Shown: positions 22,625-34,699 of the stretch, piece after piece | Numbering within the stretch: position 1 is the stretch's first letter | How the letters are laid out: each line of letters begins with the position of its first letter | Assembly (NCBI GenBank): GCA_944989445.1 | Contig: CALYLW010000041.1 | Coordinates: 1,575,399-1,639,398, forward strand | Length of the DNA: 64,000 bases | Direction: 5' to 3' | Source: Ampullaceana balthica | Taxonomy: Eukaryota; Mollusca; Gastropoda; Lymnaeidae | The notes under the pieces: generated by a model | The model's input: the letters and a program-made list of their open reading frames with translations, nothing else | Told to the model about the DNA's origin: nothing | The model's database searches: none | Made by a program: the position numbers and the translations under genes

Positions 22625-23670
22625 CTATATAAAAATTTAATCAAGATATGTATTTAAAAAATTGATAAATCAAACAAACTACATCTTGAACAGTACAGCA
22701 AGTAACAATAAAAAATGAGAACACTACTAAGTGTTCTGCAGAAGGAGAATTTTAATGGTATAATTAATGAATAGGTCATGTCTATGTTTACATTTTTTCA
22801 AATTTTAATTAAACTAATTTTCTAACAAGTAAGATTTGTTCTTTCTGTATGAATCTATTTAAGACTTAAACTTTTAGGATTTTGATATAACCATATATTT
22901 AAATGAATTATGACAATTTTATTCTGATTTAATGTTAAGAATCAAAAATTTTATTGTAAGGTTGCTAAGATCATTCGTTTTTGAGGACCGGTTAACCGTT
23001 TTTAAAAAAATGGTTAACCATCTCCTAAGTTATTAAAAGCTCGCAAGAGTATGGAAAAAATTTAGCACCCCGTTCATTGGTGGCATTGTCTTTAGCCCTC
23101 TTTGCCTAATGCCCTGAACTCACCACATAAAAAAATGTGAGCTTAAGGAGTAAACAGTGATGACAATCAGTGAATTTTTAAAAATAATACATGTAGAAAA
23201 AAAAACCCATTATTTTTCAATAGTTTATTTTCCTGGATTATCATATTTTCTGGAATATAATAATATCCCCAATTTTTCTGATTAAGATATGATGTTTGAG
23301 TTTGGGCTATAGTTTTCATATTCATATAGATTACCCCTCTTTCACAAGCACCAATTATTAAATAAAAAAAAACAGATTTGATTTCAATTACGTAATGTTA
23401 ATGTCCCCGCTGCTCATATATTGATATTGTGTTAATGTTAGCTCTCGTACTATGCCTAGGAAACACAATGGCAATGGTTGGGGGTGGGGATCATTTATTA
23501 GCTGCACTATAACACTATAAGTAAGTTGGAAAGTTGAAGCTGAGTTCTTAGTATGATGAATTTTGCTATCACTATAAGATTATTATATCAGATCAATATA
23601 ACAATATGACTTTCAATAAAAAATTATAATATAGTATATATAATATATATAGCATAAAGAGCATATAGCA
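22625..23670. other. No gene seen; upstream intron of the hotdog gene
   Basis: AT-rich. Contains a short palindromic stretch at 22985-23020 (GACCGGTTAACCG then ATGGTTAACCAT). No convincing upstream hotdog exon was found here. Confidence 0.4.
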
Positions 23671-23760
23671 GTGATGGCGAACCTATGGCACGCAGAGCCT
23701 CATCAGCCGGCATGCGAATAAATTATTACTTCCTTATTTCAATTAAATCAAATAATTTTA
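23671..23760 (+). mobile_element. hAT-type MITE fragment (CAGTGATGGCGAACC family)
   Basis: Starts CAGTGATGGCGAACCTATGG and continues CGCAGAGCCTCATCAGCCGG, matching the left half of 8731-8874. The right end is absent. Confidence 0.55.
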
Positions 23761-23875
23761 TTGTGATTATTGATGCATGCCTTGAAAACATCCAAGTTGC
23801 ATGCCCAAAACGTCGCACGTCAATGTGCCAACACCAACTGGCTTAATCTCTGCACCAGCATACAGTAGGCTGCAG

Positions 23876-25650
23876 ACATGGGCAATGTCAAAGCTATGAA
23901 TGAAAATATTAAAAAAGCAACTGGGCCTTTGACATCCAAGGTTGCCCCCCCCCCTTAAGTCCAAAAGTGGAGAAATCATACAAGACCAGGAAGCGCAGCT
24001 AAAACGGTGGATAGAGTATTATCTGGAACTGTAAGCAACAGTTACCACAGTCTCCAGCACTGCTCTAGATGACATCCCTGTTATGCCAATCATGGAAGAA
24101 CTTGATCTCGTGCCCATACAGGAAGAACTCAGCAAAGCAATAGACTGCCTAGCTTGTGGAAAAGCCCCTGGGAATGATGGTATACCACCAGAAGTTCTAA
24201 AGAATGGAAAGATAGTTCTACTCCAGCCCTTGCACGAGCTTCTGTCTCTCTGCTGGGACAGGGATACATCCCCCAGGACCTAAAGGATGCAAATAAAGTG
24301 ACACTATATAAGAACAAGGGCGATAGAAGTGACTGCAATAACTATCGTGGCATTTCACTTCTTAGTATTGTAGGAAAGGCTTTTGCCCGTGTCATATTAA
24401 CACGATTACAGAGTTTAGCCTCCCATGTTTATCCAGAATCTCAGTGAGGGTTCCGGGCTGGTCGGTCTACCATAGACATGGTGTTCTCCATACGGCAGCT
24501 CCAGGAAAAATGCAGAGAGCAGCAGATGCCACTATACACTGCCTTTGTGGATCTTACTAAAGCCTTCGATTTAATCAGTCGCAGCAGGCTATTTCAAATC
24601 CTGGAAAAAGTTGGCTGCCCCCCACACCTACTCACCATCATAGACAGTTCCATGAAAATATGTAGGACACAGTGCAGTTCGATGGAGCTACGTCAGAAGC
24701 CTTTCCAGCCAGTAGCGGAGTTAAAAAAGCTTGTGTTCTCACACCAACACTGTTTGCAATATTCTTCTCTGTATTGCTCCGATACGCATTCAAAGATAGC
24801 AATGATGGAATATGGTTCCACACCAGAGCTGACGGAGAGCATTTCAACACTGCTCGTCTCTGAGCTAAAACCAAAAAGACAGATGTCCTAATTCGAGAGC
24901 TACTTTTTGCGTGCACGTTGCGGCACTGATAGCACACACAGAAACTGTGTTTGCAACAACTCGTGTCAAGCTTCTCAAACGCCTGCAAAGAATTTGGTAT
25001 GCAAATCAGCTTAAAAAAGACACACATCATGGCTCAAGACAAATGCTCTCCTCCTACCATCAATATCAACAATGAAAATTTGGAGGTTGTGGACAGCTTC
25101 ACCTACTTGGGTCCAAGGTTTCCAACTCAAAATCCATCAAGGACAAAATAAACAGCAGAATTGGCAAAGCAGCTGCAACAATGGCTAAACTAAATAAACA
25201 GGTTTGGCAAAACATTAAACTAACGGAGAAATCCAAACTGTGTGTTTATCCAGCCTGCGTCATCAGTACGTTGCTATACGGAAGCAAGACATGGACCACT
25301 TATGCATACCATGAGCACAAGCTTACTTGCTTCCACTTGAGGTGCCTTTGTCGCATACTTGGCATTTAATGGCAGGACAAAATGCCAAATAGTGAGGTAC
25401 TGATGCGTGCCAACATCCAAAGCATGTTCTCAATCCTTAGTGAAAGACGCCTAAGATGGTTAGGGCATGTAAAAAGAATGAGCCCGGTTTGTATCCCCAA
25501 GGATCTCCTATATTGAGAACTGGCATCGGGAAAGCGGTAGACAGTTCGCCCACGTCTTCGATTTAAAGATGTCTGCCAGAGAGACATGAAAGCAGCCAGA
25601 ATAAACACAAGTGACTGGGATTGCAAATCAGAAGACCGATCTTTCACTTT
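23876..25650 (+). pseudogene. LINE reverse transcriptase, family 1, degenerate
   Basis: Pieces of a non-LTR retrotransposon ORF2 in shifting frames. They run from linker residues (MGNVKAMNENIKKATGPL) and RT start (LACGKAPGNDGIPPEVL), through motif A AFVDLTKAFDLISRSRLF, a damaged motif C region near 24900 (LLFA followed by a non-DD sequence), and the thumb ([20 protein letters not shown]), to the C-terminal FHLRCLCRILGI, then [14 protein letters not shown]. There are many stops and shifts. The extreme C-terminus and 3' tail are absent. 41445-42158 is a better kept 3' part of the same family. It copies RNA into DNA at a nick; this copy is dead. Confidence 0.8.
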
Positions 25651-25657
25651 CGATCCA

Positions 25658-25748
25658 TGTGTGAATTAGATGTATTCACCCGAGGTGCCCGTAAATCGGC
25701 GTCAGCGATCTTTAATCCGTCATTATTTCGCAGTGCATGTTATATTAC
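25658..25748 (+). repeat. Direct repeat, first copy
   Basis: Matches 26089-26181 with scattered changes: GTGAATTAG, then TGTATTCA, GCGATCTTTAATCCGTCATT and TTCGCAGTGCATGTTATATT. The pogo-like element begins right after this copy. Confidence 0.6.
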
Positions 25749-26781
25749 AGTCGAACCCACTTACCTCGAGCTCGGTTAGCTCGACCACCCCACTAACTCG
25801 ACGTTTTTTATTGGAACCGCCAAATTCTCTCTTTGTCTTAGCATTTTTTCATCGGCTAATTCGATTTTTCTAAGTCGCCGAAACCTACTACCTCGAGCAC
25901 AAAAGAGGGCCAAATTTGCAACTTAACGTTGGTTTACCTCGATCTTCGTCGGTTGGCCTAGCAATGCACTCTGCATTTTTAGTTCAAAACAGTGTTGACA
26001 TCTCGCTTTCTTCGAGACTTCCGGCTATTGTGTGATTCTACGAGATTTCAATAAAAATTACCGGATGTTTTAACTTTCCATTTGATTCCGTGAATTAGTT
26101 TGAGTATGTATTCAATAGAGGTACTCAAAAATCGCGTTAGCGGTCTTTAATCGTCATTACTTCGCAGTGCATGTTATATTATTATTAAACTTAATTCATT
26201 TTCTGATGCATTAATCACTTTATTTTTTTAAGATAAACTAATATCTTTAGAAAAGAAAATAAAGGTTTGTATCGAGAATCGGCGGTGGTTTTTATATAAT
26301 TAAATAAAAAATTATTATTATTCTTTTAAAAGTTTGTTGTTGCTTTGTTACCAGTCAGATACGTGACTGTGACTAACACGCGCGTGATGATGAAATCAAA
26401 TCATTTTCTTAATATTCTAGTAGATATATAATATACACGTCATCACTGTTGTAGGTTGAATTCTGATAAGGTCAAGGCCGCATTTGTTACTATTTATATT
26501 ACAAGTTACACGTATCATTTGATTGACGGAGGAAATTCGAGTGCGGTCTCATAGTGACAGATATCCTGCACGTCAAAAGCATTAAACTTAAAATTACCAT
26601 ATTGATATTTATTTTTTTTAAATCCGCCGATTCGACGGGCATTGCAAACACGCTATGAGGCGAGGCGAAAAATTTGACCTTTAACGCATGCGCACACAAT
26701 TATAAACTGGTAACCTTTGTTTTTATTAAATTGAATCGAAACATGACCACAGGGACGTAATCCAAGTCATTTACTTCTGCA

Positions 26782-26812
<31 letters not shown>

Positions 26813-27178
26813 TCCCGACTAGTCATAACTTTTCCTGACTTTCAAGACCGGGAAAATTATTTTAAGAATTCCCGACTGAGTGGGAACCCTGGGTTATATT
26901 TAAATTATTTAAATTGATTGCAGACTCACCCCCATTAAGTTATATTTAAACGGTCCTTAAAAATGAACGGTCTTAACAACCTTAGGAAAGAGTAAAGAAA
27001 TATTAGGGTCCCGATATTCTGATACGATTCCGATTAATCGTCCCATCACTAATTAACGAAATTTCAAGCGCATGTTAATATTTTGCCGCCATATTGGTTT
27101 GCGTTTAACTCGGTGATCGGTTATCTCGGCTCCATTTTTCATACCCCGAGGCCGTCGACTTAAGCAAGTCCCACTGTA
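25749..27178. mobile_element. pogo/Tigger-like non-autonomous element (TA flanks)
   Basis: Left end CAGTCGAACCCACTTACCTC, right end GAGGCCGTCGACTTAAGCAA then GTCCCACTG. They are imperfect inverted repeats (roughly three quarters identical over 24 bases), each bordered by TA as in Tc1/mariner/pogo insertions. Both ends are rich in TCGA words. No transposase frame. Contains the second copy of the direct repeat (26089-26181), an (AT)n tract at 26781-26808 and a fragment ending GAGTGGGAACCCTGG at 26892 that looks like another element's end. Confidence 0.45.
26089..26181 (+). repeat. Direct repeat, second copy
   Basis: Partner of 25658-25748; about 90 bp with some 80 percent identity by eye. Confidence 0.6.
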
Positions 27179-27450
27179 TTGCTATAGAAATGATATACAT
27201 AATTGTTGACCCAATTTATGAACTTTCAAGTTTCAATGGCATGGGCCAGTCATATTACTTGTTACATGGCAAAGAATATGCCAAAGTTGACAGCTAATGT
27301 TTGCTAAACGAATTCAAATTTATTGCATACTGCCTGTTTTCACATCAAAGCATTTTGAGGTAACCTATAAATAACTCTAATTGAATATCTTGAATAGAAT
27401 GTACAAATATAATGTAAAAACATTTAGAACACTTCCAAATAACATGATAA

Positions 27451-27912
27451 GTTGTATTTCAGCTATTACAGCGCTAATTTGTGAGTCTTTTTAATTTCTA
27501 TGGCATTTTTTCGGCTCTCAACAGTAAATAGTCTGATCGTGATGCAACCATTTTGTTTATTTATCACATTACTTGCCGGATTGTCCCAATAAGATGCCAA
27601 ATGGAAATTTCTCACTTACAAACAAAATAAGAATCAAACATCTAGTAACAAAATAAAAAATGAAATTTTCTTTAAAATATTTATTTATCTTCTAAGAACA
27701 TTAAAATAGATTAATAATACTTTTTAAAAATATCTTCAGTCAATAAATTAATTTTAGCATGGATTGAGCCAGGTAAAAAATATCTGGCAAGCAGTTCGCT
27801 ACATAAACAAAATGGACGTATTGTGACCAGATTATGTATTACATGGAGCCGAAAAAATGCCTTAGAAATTAAAAAGACTCACAAATTAGCGATGTTATAG
27901 CTGAAATACAAC
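27451..27912. repeat. Long imperfect inverted repeat (hairpin-forming)
   Basis: Left arm 27451-27580 and right arm 27785-27912 are reverse complements with scattered mismatches. GTTGTATTTCAGCTAT pairs with ATAGCTGAAATACAAC, and the arms share TAATTTGTGAGTCTTTTTAA and CCATTTTGTTTAT. The spacer is about 205 bp. A further short direct match (AAATGAAATTTTCTTTAAAA against AAATGAAATTGTCTTTAAAA) lies at 27657 and 28010. Probably a foldback-type non-autonomous element; outer ends unclear. Confidence 0.7.
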
Positions 27913-28050
27913 ATATAATAATGCATTTAAAAATTAAAAATGTAAGTTTTCACGAGAAAATTAAATTTTGCTGTGAAATAATATATGTGTAAAATCTGAA
28001 GGATTACCAAAATGAAATTGTCTTTAAAATATCTATCTTCTAATTATTAT

Positions 28051-29870
28051 TACCGTAAATACTCGTTCTATAGCCCGTTCGTTCATAAGCTGACCCCCCA
28101 ATTTTGGAAGAGAAAAGAATTCAAAGTGTATAACCTGCTCGCAAGCCGACCCCCCAAAATAATAGGACAGCTTAAACAAAATGGTACACATTTTTTAAAA
28201 ACTACAAGCTAAATCAGTCATTATGATTGTTTACTTTGTACTGCCTATCTTTGTCTTTGTGCTCTTTGTTAGGCAAGAGTAGGTACTTTGGTATGACAAG
28301 GGAGACTACTATTTTTTTTGTATTGGAAATTAACTTCGGCGCAAGAGGATCCAAGTTTTTAATTTTCCAATGTGGGTGGAAAACTATTAATAAATAGGTA
28401 CTTTCCACACATATTTCAGTTCCTTTTCCGGTTTGCAGCTCTCGCCGACATGTTGGCCTACATTTTAATAGGTCTCAATCGTATTTTCAATCGTTAGGTA
28501 ATTTGGAATATCAAAGCCTATATTAGCCTTCTTCACCTCAAAAACTTTTTCAGAAATTCAAAGTCTTAAGCTTTCATATTAAATCTTGTCTAGCTTTTAT
28601 CAATCGATTGATGTGTGCCAATTTTCAATGAGCTAGGACGTGAAGAACATTTTTTAAAATAATTATATAATTTTCCCAAGCACTGACCATTCATTATTAT
28701 GAAGTGACACGACCCCTTTTTAATGGCGGAAGTCTCCGATGCTTATAAAATATTCAATTATTTTGACTTTTAACATTAAAATATTTGATAATTGAACTTT
28801 AAAGATGATCTAATATGCCTTAGTTCAATAATATAATTAATTTAGACGGCTAAACCCTGCAGAGTTGATATTATGAAATTTCATAATGTACAGTGTGCAG
28901 ACTAGTTGTCCTTGGCAACCATTACTATTCTCTCAACCTCATTTTGACTCCTACTTCAACAATGTCTTTAATAGTTTCATTCATTAGTTGTGGCTGTGTG
29001 CAAAAACCGTTTAACCATTGGTCAGGGTTAAATTAATTAGTCATGAGCCAAAGTTGAAGGTTCAAAAGGAGTTCCTAATATTATTTCTACATTTATATAG
29101 AGGCAGAGGACAGTTCACTTTGACATATGTAGGTCATGATAGTTGTGTGAATTGGAACTTGTAAACAGTAAACACAACTGAAACTTTGTTTAAATTAAAA
29201 TTAATAAAGAACTAATAATTTTAATTATAGCATTGATACTGATATTAAAATCATTATTAAAACAAGAGAAAAAAGTGAGTGACTCGAGCAGCGGAATTGA
29301 GGTCACAAAATGTGGGGATAAAATGCATTGGGGATTGGGACCACACTTTAAATATTCATAACTTTAAAACTATAAATCCTAAAATTATAATTTTGGTGTT
29401 AAAATTTACTTTAAAATACGATCTATTTAACTTTGCTATTGGCTATTGGTTATTTTTATTTTTTAGGTTTATTTTTTTACCAAAGTGCCTAGGCAAGAGT
29501 TACCGGTATTTACACACAAAAAATTTGTTAAACAGTGACGAAAGCGTGTCGGGGTGTACAATAAAATTCATTGTTGAAAACATTTGTAAAACAATTTATT
29601 AAAATGTTCACAAAAATAAATAAAATGATTAAATAAGATAAGTGCAGATGTTTCATAATTATAGCTTCTGGTAGAACAACAGTCGAATATTGTAGAATTA
29701 GAATGTAGAAAAGGACCTTGATGATCTACAATAACACTGAAACACTGATATTCAATAATTGTCAATATCCATGCACAAATACTTCAATGACCCGCTCGTA
29801 AGCCGACCCCCCAGCTTTTCCCCCTAGATTTTGTCCAAAAAAAGTCGGCTTGCGAACGAGTATATACGCC
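28051..29870 (-). mobile_element. ACCGTATATACTCG MITE, copy 1, split by a nested transposon
   Basis: Left end TACCGTAAATACTCGTTCTA and right end GAACGAGTATATACGCC are inverted. Inside the ends are AGCCGACCCCCC words. It matches the uninterrupted 56461-57027 copy in reverse, except for 28281-29490, which is foreign. Confidence 0.8.
28281..29490. mobile_element. Nested transposon with 10-bp target duplication
   Basis: About 1,210 bp inserted into the MITE above. The host sequence AGGCAAGAGT occurs once on each side (28271-28280 and 29491-29500) but only once, as AAGCAAGAGT, in the unsplit paralogue at 56461-57027 (- strand). Ends AGGTACTTTGGTA and TACCAAAGTGCCT form a 13-bp inverted repeat with one mismatch. 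A 9-11 bp duplication points to a Mutator-like or related transposase. No frame inside encodes one. Confidence 0.75.
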
Positions 29871-31504
29871 AATATATTATTATACGGTAATCATTTTTAT
29901 TATTATTGATAATTGAATTGATCATTGACATTAATCATTGCATTGATTTTGATTGAATTGTTACTACATGTTATCATCATGACATAATGTAATTACTGTA
30001 ATTGTATTGTGAATTGTGCACCTGCCTTAGCAAATGGTTAATCCTGCTCCGAAACATGGCTTCTTTCTATCAATCTCTTCACTGTAGATTCAATTATCTT
30101 ATGAAAATATAACGCAGTGAGATGAAGCTACGCACATGATCATGTTTCGTGTTATTAGTATTACTTTCCAACAAAAATCACAATGTTAAGATACTTTTGT
30201 CTGCATTAACCTAACGACAATGCCAGGTAAGTTTAGTCATCAACCATCGTTTTGAATTGCCAAATAGAACCCTGTATAAATCTTATGCAGTCCATAGTCT
30301 ATGCCCTATGCAAAAACAAATATTAACGGGAATATCGTTTTAACGGAAAATTAATAGCATCGCGGATTTAGCGAGCAGTTATGCCACACAGCGTGAAATT
30401 GCAAGCAAAGTTTCATATAACGTGTTTCTGCTATGGTTATAATATCAATGAAATAAAAAAAGGATATAATATTTAGTGTTCTCATAACTAATAGTCATAG
30501 TTATGTCTTAGACATAGACTTAGACATAGACTTAGAAGAATTAGAAGTGTACTAAGTTTAACAAATGCACTCGTGTAAAACTTTTTAAAATAAAATTTGA
30601 CCAGTCCAGTAGTAACGCAAACTATTGCTGTGCAAGGAGAGTACTACTTATTAGTTTAGTGTAAGCAGGAAATTAATAACGAAGCATTGGCCTACATCGA
30701 AAATTGAAATGATTAGTAATTAAATTAGTTAGTCGTTGGACAATTTATTTTATTTTGGTAAGAATCCAAATAATGGTAATATTATTAATATTCACTGAAT
30801 ATTGAATTATTCAGGGCCTTATGCCTTATAATTACTTATAATTATAATTATACCAATTTTATGGCATTTCATTTTAATTTTATGATATTCATTATAATTT
30901 ATATTATTTAGTGTATTAGTGTATATTTAAAATTTAGCCTAGGCCTATAACTATAGTCTATAGTGACTATAGTATGGCCTATAACTTAAAACTTAACTAT
31001 GATAATTTATTACAATACTAATACTATTTACTATACTATACTATACACTATAATAGTAATAGTAATAGCCTATATTATATAAACTATAATAAACTTATTA
31101 AACTATTTTATGATACTGATACTATACTATATAAAAAAAGTAACTATAAATACAAAATGAATATGATATGGCCATGGCCATGGCAATGTCATGGCTTTAT
31201 AATTTAACAAATAATTAATATTTAAAAAAATAATTATTTATTTAAATTTAAATTACATTGTCATATTCATAATGTCATTAATGTCAACCACTGTACAGTA
31301 TTTTAATGTAATAACTGTAATTTAAATACCAATAAATTCAACAAATAATTGAAAGAAATATAATACATGAATACATCATAATACATGTATTAATTTATGA
31401 TAGTGTAGGCCTATTATTTATAAATTTTTATTAATTTAATTTAGCTGAAGCTGCTTTAACTTAAACTTAAAATTTAAGTTATGTTATGCTTAATAAATAT
31501 CTTA
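29871..31504. other. AT-rich low-complexity stretch
   Basis: Very AT-rich, with runs of ACTATA, AATAGTAATAG and GACATAGACTTA words (notably 30505-30535 and 30950-31130). No gene or element was recognised. Confidence 0.5.
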
Positions 31505-32100
31505 TCTTATCAGTTACAGATGCTCCTTCTATACAGAAGAGTATTACGTCCTACACTTATCCATGGTTTATATCCAGTCTTGCTTTTTTATTAGAGTTTT
31601 AAATGTTGATAGCTTTTAGAGTGTTGGTTTTTCTGGTTTCATCGGTCAACCCATTCCACGTCAGAATTCTGGACAGGAAGATTGAGAGTGTGTATGTGTT
31701 TGTTCATGCATACGGAATATGAAATAAGAAAACTCTTATCCCAATGACTATGTCTATCTGAGTATTCTGAGGGTTGTATTAGATTATCTTTGTGCTGTAC
31801 TTCCAAGTTAGAATTAATTGCCTTATGTAATATTACTACTTTGCTCTTTGTTCTGCTATCTTCTAGAATTTCTAGGTTTATTGATTTAACTAATGGTGTT
31901 GCTCTTGTCAATTTTGAATATTCTCCAGTAGGCCTAAGGAATCTGGCAGCTCTTTTTGAAACTGTTCCATTACTCAAATGTCTTCTTTGGTGGATGGGTC
32001 TCATACAGAAGATGCATATTCTAGTATCTTTCTCACCAAAGTAAGGTAGCATTTTAGTTTTACATTCTATAATTTGTAAAATGATTGCATCAGTGTTTCC
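31505..32100 (-). pseudogene. LINE 3' end fragment, family 3
   Basis: On the - strand, 32052-31639 is an open frame whose middle reads VSKRAARFL, then SINLEILEDSRTKSKVVILH, then NSDVEWVD. This resembles the C-terminus of CR1- or jockey-like LINE ORF2 (pattern Q+RAARF, LxLExLxxRR, ending near a W-x-x-LP region). The DNA beyond its stop (31505-31680) matches 44640-44850, so these are two copies of the LINE 3' end. 5'-truncated. Confidence 0.6.
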
Positions 32101-32915
32101 ATGCTGTCTGGCAGAGTTAAAATTAGAGTCAATCTGTTATGATTAACTGAAATCCAGCCAGATATCATAATTCCAACCCATCTCTTTCACCAACATAACT
32201 CACACTGAATTGTGTGATCAGACAAAGTCATGTTGTCAACCCCCCCCCCACCCCCTTAAAATCTCTGGATAATTTACTTAAATCAATCATTCTTTAAAAA
32301 TTTTACTTGCAACCTTCTTTTTAACCTTACTACAATTGTTCTTCCTTCAATGTTCCTCCTTCCATATCTTCTTCTTACACATCTTAAGGTACCATTATTA
32401 GTGTATTGATCATTCTGACTCGTATGTATGTTTTGTGATGTTTCTGTATTTTTTGTGGGCTTTAGGCTATGCTTTTGCTTTAAGAGCATAGCCTAGTACC
32501 TTGGCAACCTCTGCCAACCCATCCTTCCCTCCTATTTCAAATTCAGGGAATAAAGGTCAAAGATGCACCATTGTGTCAGGGAGCAGGCAACAATGCCATC
32601 AGTTTAAGTCCCTGTTGGACTAGATTATTGAAGTAAAAGTTGATTGGGCAATGTTTTGTCCTTATCTGGTGTTGGCAACTCAGTTTTCACAGCTGGTCAG
32701 AGAAAATGACCTTGTTAAGCCCCTAAAGTTTCAAAAGCACTGAACAGTCTTTAGCTATGCTTAGATTTTTTATGCCAGAAAGTTCCTTATCTGTAGGTCC
32801 TGAAGTTGGGTATTCACATATTTATATAATATCTTTTGTTTTAAAAAAATAATTCCTGTTTTGAGGTGAGAACCCATTCCCTGAATGGATCTCACTCTTC
32901 TGTGAGACACTATAT
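32101..32915. other. No gene seen
   Basis: Mixed-composition intergenic sequence with a C-run at 32239. A frame at 32283-32489 (- strand) lacks any recognisable feature. Confidence 0.4.
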
Positions 32916-33248
32916 GATCCTACATGTGGAAGAAAATCAGAAGCCCCGAGCCTAATGCTCTTTATTGGTCTTCCCGGAAGACCCGCTCAGCTATATGGCC
33001 CCCAAAGGAACGTAACAGCTGAGAACCCTAACCCCGGAAGCGGTCGCTTCTGAAATAGAGTCGAAAATGCCTCCCACTAAATTGGCCTCACAAGGAGGGG
33101 TGGAATTCTGTAATACGACCCGCTACCACTTTGGCGCCACCCCAGCAAGCATACGGGTCTCCATGGTTAGGACCACCGCAGAGCGGGGGATCATCAAAGA
33201 CCTACCTAGGGTGAAACCCCCGCTGGAAGGTTTCCTCAGAGCTCACTA
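32916..33248. mobile_element. GC-rich 333-bp insertion with 13-bp target duplication
   Basis: A block much richer in GC than its surroundings, flanked by TGAGACACTATAT at 32903-32915 and 33249-33261. Such a long duplication suggests retroposition (SINE or truncated LINE). I see no tRNA-type promoter boxes and no poly(A) tail. Class unknown. Confidence 0.55.
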
Positions 33249-33261
33249 TGAGACACTATAT

Positions 33262-34465
33262 AAACTGATTGAATCCTATTCCCAGGGTCCTATTTCCAGC
33301 TGAATCTTGTTCCAAAAGGATAACATTTTCCCTGGTGAATCCTGTTCCTGGTTGAGTTCCTTTCCTCAATGTGAATTGTTTATTTAGCACTTAAAATGCT
33401 CCATGTATTCCAATAAGACCAGTATAGCATTGGACCTAATTTTATTTACTAAAAAAATATTTTCTCTTGAGAGAAAAATCGAGAATTTAGTGGCACAATC
33501 ATAATTTTACTCTCTTAACAATCAAAATTTTACTCTCTTAGATTATTTGAATTTGTTCAAACTTGATTATTGAAAGGGATATATTATTTCTCTATAAATT
33601 CTAGTAAATTAATAAGCCCAGTTAATGTATTTCAAAATATAATTATTAAGTTTTTACATTAGAGTTTAAAAGCGACTGTGCTGATAACACTTTAAGGATA
33701 AGAGATTCAAATAAATATTTTATGATATTGATTATTTAATTTGTGTACATTCATATTTTTATTATAATAATACATGTAATTTAGTTATTTTTAAAATAAT
33801 TATTTTAAAAATGTGCTAATGCAAACAGTATTTGAGCCAATAATTATCAGCTCAACATTTTACAAATAATTTTTTTTTAAATAAAAAAATTATCAATACA
33901 TGTGTCATGAAATATTTCAAAAATGTTAATGTTTTAAAGATGGCTATTGGATAAAAAGTCAGCTTTTGAAATGATGACAACATTTTTTGGATAACATTTA
34001 AAGATGTATTTTGTAATAATTTATTGAATATGCATAGAAAAAGAACTGCTGATGTAGAAATATTTGAGGGTTTCAGTGAAAGCTATTTTAAAATTATGTT
34101 GTAAGTGAGTATGTAAAAATTATAGTGTTTTAAATTTAAAAAACTTCCTTGTTCTCAGTATACACATTCCCCAATGATGAACTAATAAAATATCCTACTT
34201 GGTCATCTTTAAGTGCTTTTTTGAATTAGCACAGATTAATTAAATAATTTAACTCTCTGCTTTGTTATGTTAAATATGGGTGAAAGAGTTTTTGGTTTGT
34301 TCCAACAATGTAATAAGACTACATTTAAAAAAAAAGTTAAAACATTAATCACAGTGAGCTTCCAAAAAAGAAATGCTGCTGATAGAAGCTACCCTTTTTA
34401 AATATGGGGTTTAATCTAGTGGATTTTGTAGTTACAGTACATATATTCATGTTTTTTTTCTTCAG
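33262..34465. other. Upstream flank or first intron of PLCG
   Basis: AT-rich, with no gene seen. Ends in a pyrimidine tract and CAG at 34465 that would be the acceptor of the first visible PLCG exon; a more distal 5' UTR exon is therefore expected here or further upstream. Confidence 0.4.
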
Positions 34466-34699
34466 GTTCCTTTACTCAAAGAGTTTGTGACAATGGATGA
34501 ACTAATTCCTTGAACTGTAATAGTCCTACATTAGCAACTTGGTCATAGGAATACTCTGCATTTAAAAAAAAATAAAATGAGCCTTTATGTCTATGGCAAG
34601 CCGACACCATCAAAACCACCTGAACCTCTGAACTATGTATCAATACAATTTGATCCTAAACTAGGAGGTCCTGTCCTGGAGAGTCCTCCCACTTTGAAG
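34466..34699 (+). CDS. PLCG candidate first coding exon with uORF
   Basis: Acceptor TTTTTTTTCTTCAG at 34465 and donor AAG/GTTGTA at 34700. An in-frame TAG at 34532 precedes the ATG at 34577, which would give [20 protein letters not shown] and 21 more residues, ending in phase 0. That is the phase needed by the next exon at 36508. A six-codon upstream ORF lies at 34493-34513. If real, it adds 41 residues ahead of the PH domain with no vertebrate counterpart I recognise. The alternative is that translation starts at ATG 36508. Confidence 0.4.

Noticed and set aside
26994..27055. TCCCGATATTCTGATACGAT region as a separate MITE end
   Set aside because: It resembles ends of known-type MITEs, but no partner end was found.
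33067..33303. A 78-codon frame as a small gene
   Set aside because: It lies across the edge of the GC-rich insertion and its target duplication, with no domain or splice sites.
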